NCBI GenBank assembly: GCA_047632435.1
Contig: JBLICU010000131.1
Location: 1 to 7,949 of the forward strand
Length of the DNA stretch: 7,949 bases
Source: JAMZMI01 sp047632435
GTDB taxonomy: Bacteria; Bacteroidota; Bacteroidia; Cytophagales; Cyclobacteriaceae
Reading direction: 5' to 3'
Shown here: positions 7,308 through 7,949 of the stretch, in pieces
How positions within the stretch are numbered: position 1 is the stretch's first letter
Layout of the letters: each line of letters opens with the position of its first letter
The notes under the pieces: model-generated
Seen by the model: the letters and a program-made list of their open reading frames with translations, nothing else
Databases searched by the model: none
Told to the model about the DNA's origin: nothing
Program-made: the position numbers and the translations under genes

Positions 7308-7949
7308 ATGGAACTAAAGAAGAACCCAAAAGCCGATTTAACGAAAAAGTCTAGTCTATTCATGAATATAGGCCTGACTGTAAGTTTGCTATTGACAATA
7401 GTAGCTTTTGAATGGAGGACTTATGATGACGGTGATCTATTGGATTTAGGTCAGGTCGATGATGATTTTGAGGATATCATGGAGATTCCGCCAACGGAGC
7501 AGCCACCGCCCCCTCCCCCAAAAATTCAACTTCCTGAAATCATCGAAGTACCTGATGAAGAAGAAATTGAAGAAGATATTGAAGTTGAACTAGACATTGA
7601 GGTCACTGAAGATACGGTTATTGAAGATATAATATTCGACGATGCGCCGGATGAGGAAGAAGTAGAAGAAGTTTTCACAATAGTGGAAGACCCTGCTGAG
7701 TTCCCAGGTGGGATGCAGGCATTCTACAAATTCGTAGGAGACAATATGAAATATCCTGCGCAGGCAAGAAGAATGGGTATTGAAGGTCGTGTGTATATCC
7801 AGTTTGTAGTAGACAAAGTAGGCAATGTTACAGAAGTGACTGCCGTGAAAGGAATTGGAGCAGGATGTGATGAAGAAGCTGAAAGAGTACTTCGTATGAG
7901 CCCTAAATTCAAACCAGGAAAACAAAGAGGTCGTCCGGTAAAACAAAGG
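7308..7949 (+). CDS. tonB: TonB-family energy transducer (3' partial)
   Basis: TonB links the proton motive force harvested by ExbB-ExbD to TonB-dependent outer-membrane receptors. The frame runs open from ATG 7308 to the right edge, giving 214 codons with no stop. Bacteroidota members of this type are about 220-230 residues, so only the last few should be missing. The N-terminus MELKKNPKADLTKKSSLF is characteristic of this subgroup, followed by one membrane helix (about 17-36). Next come six prolines (66-71) and an acidic linker: residues 77-121 hold 25 Asp/Glu and no Lys/Arg. The C-terminal TonB domain begins near 126. It shows EFPGGMQAFYKFV, YPAQARRMGIEGRV (149-162), FVVDKVGNV, GCDEEAERV and PKFKPGKQRGRPV, all typical. 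The final conserved strand lies beyond the window. It starts 39 bases after the VanZ-like gene, with its own candidate promoter. The partner exbB and exbD genes are not in the window. Confidence 0.95.
   Translation, partial: MELKKNPKADLTKKSSLFMNIGLTVSLLLTIVAFEWRTYDDGDLLDLGQVDDDFEDIMEIPPTEQPPPPPPKIQLPEIIEVPDEEEIEEDIEVELDIEVTEDTVIEDIIFDDAPDEEEVEEVFTIVEDPAEFPGGMQAFYKFVGDNMKYPAQARRMGIEGRVYIQFVVDKVGNVTEVTAVKGIGAGCDEEAERVLRMSPKFKPGKQRGRPVKQR

Noticed and set aside
7590..7946. Minus-strand frame of 118 codons at the right end
   Set aside because: It is the antisense of tonB, whose + strand frame has a recognisable helix, linker and C-terminal domain. The minus-strand protein is rich in Phe/Ser/Tyr with no family resemblance.
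1..7949. Search for CRISPR, insertion sequence, tRNA/rRNA, or defence or toxin-antitoxin genes
   Set aside because: No spaced direct repeats, terminal inverted repeats with a transposase, RNA gene or such protein was seen. Nearly all bases are explained by four recognisable genes.

Overview
The window comes from a Bacteroidota chromosome, most likely a gliding or type IX secretion lineage such as Cytophagales or Flavobacteriales. The reasons are a giant SprA-family protein, a Bacteroidota-style TonB, two TAnnTTTG promoter boxes, weak or absent Shine-Dalgarno sequences, and AT-rich sequence. I cannot assign a genus. All four genes lie on the + strand and fill almost the whole window.

Layout: (1) positions 1-6448 hold the 3' part of sprA, the outer-membrane translocon of the type IX secretion system (T9SS). 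Its frame is open through the left edge, so the gene starts upstream, and 2148 residues are visible. (2) A 52-base gap carries a small inverted repeat and a TAnnTTTG box. (3) gcvH (6501-6875) encodes the lipoyl-carrier H protein of glycine cleavage. (4) Three bases later, in the same frame, a small VanZ-like membrane protein (6879-7268) appears to start at TTG. (5) A 39-base gap with a second TAnnTTTG box leads to tonB (7308 to the right edge). This energy-transducer gene is cut off a few codons before its expected end.

From memory, the order sprA - gcvH - vanZ-like - tonB recurs across Bacteroidota, so this is probably a conserved core neighbourhood and not an accessory island. Three of the four products act in the envelope: secretion across the outer membrane, an inner-membrane protein of unknown role, and energy transfer to outer-membrane receptors. 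GcvH is cytoplasmic and its partners GcvP and GcvT are not here. I see no mobile element, CRISPR array, RNA gene or defence system, and I do not think the window holds an undescribed system. The points most worth checking are an in-frame G8 tract in sprA where either a one-base gain or loss stops translation, two calcium-loop-like motifs and a lone pair of cysteines in SprA, the in-frame gcvH/vanZ junction, and the strongly acidic TonB linker.
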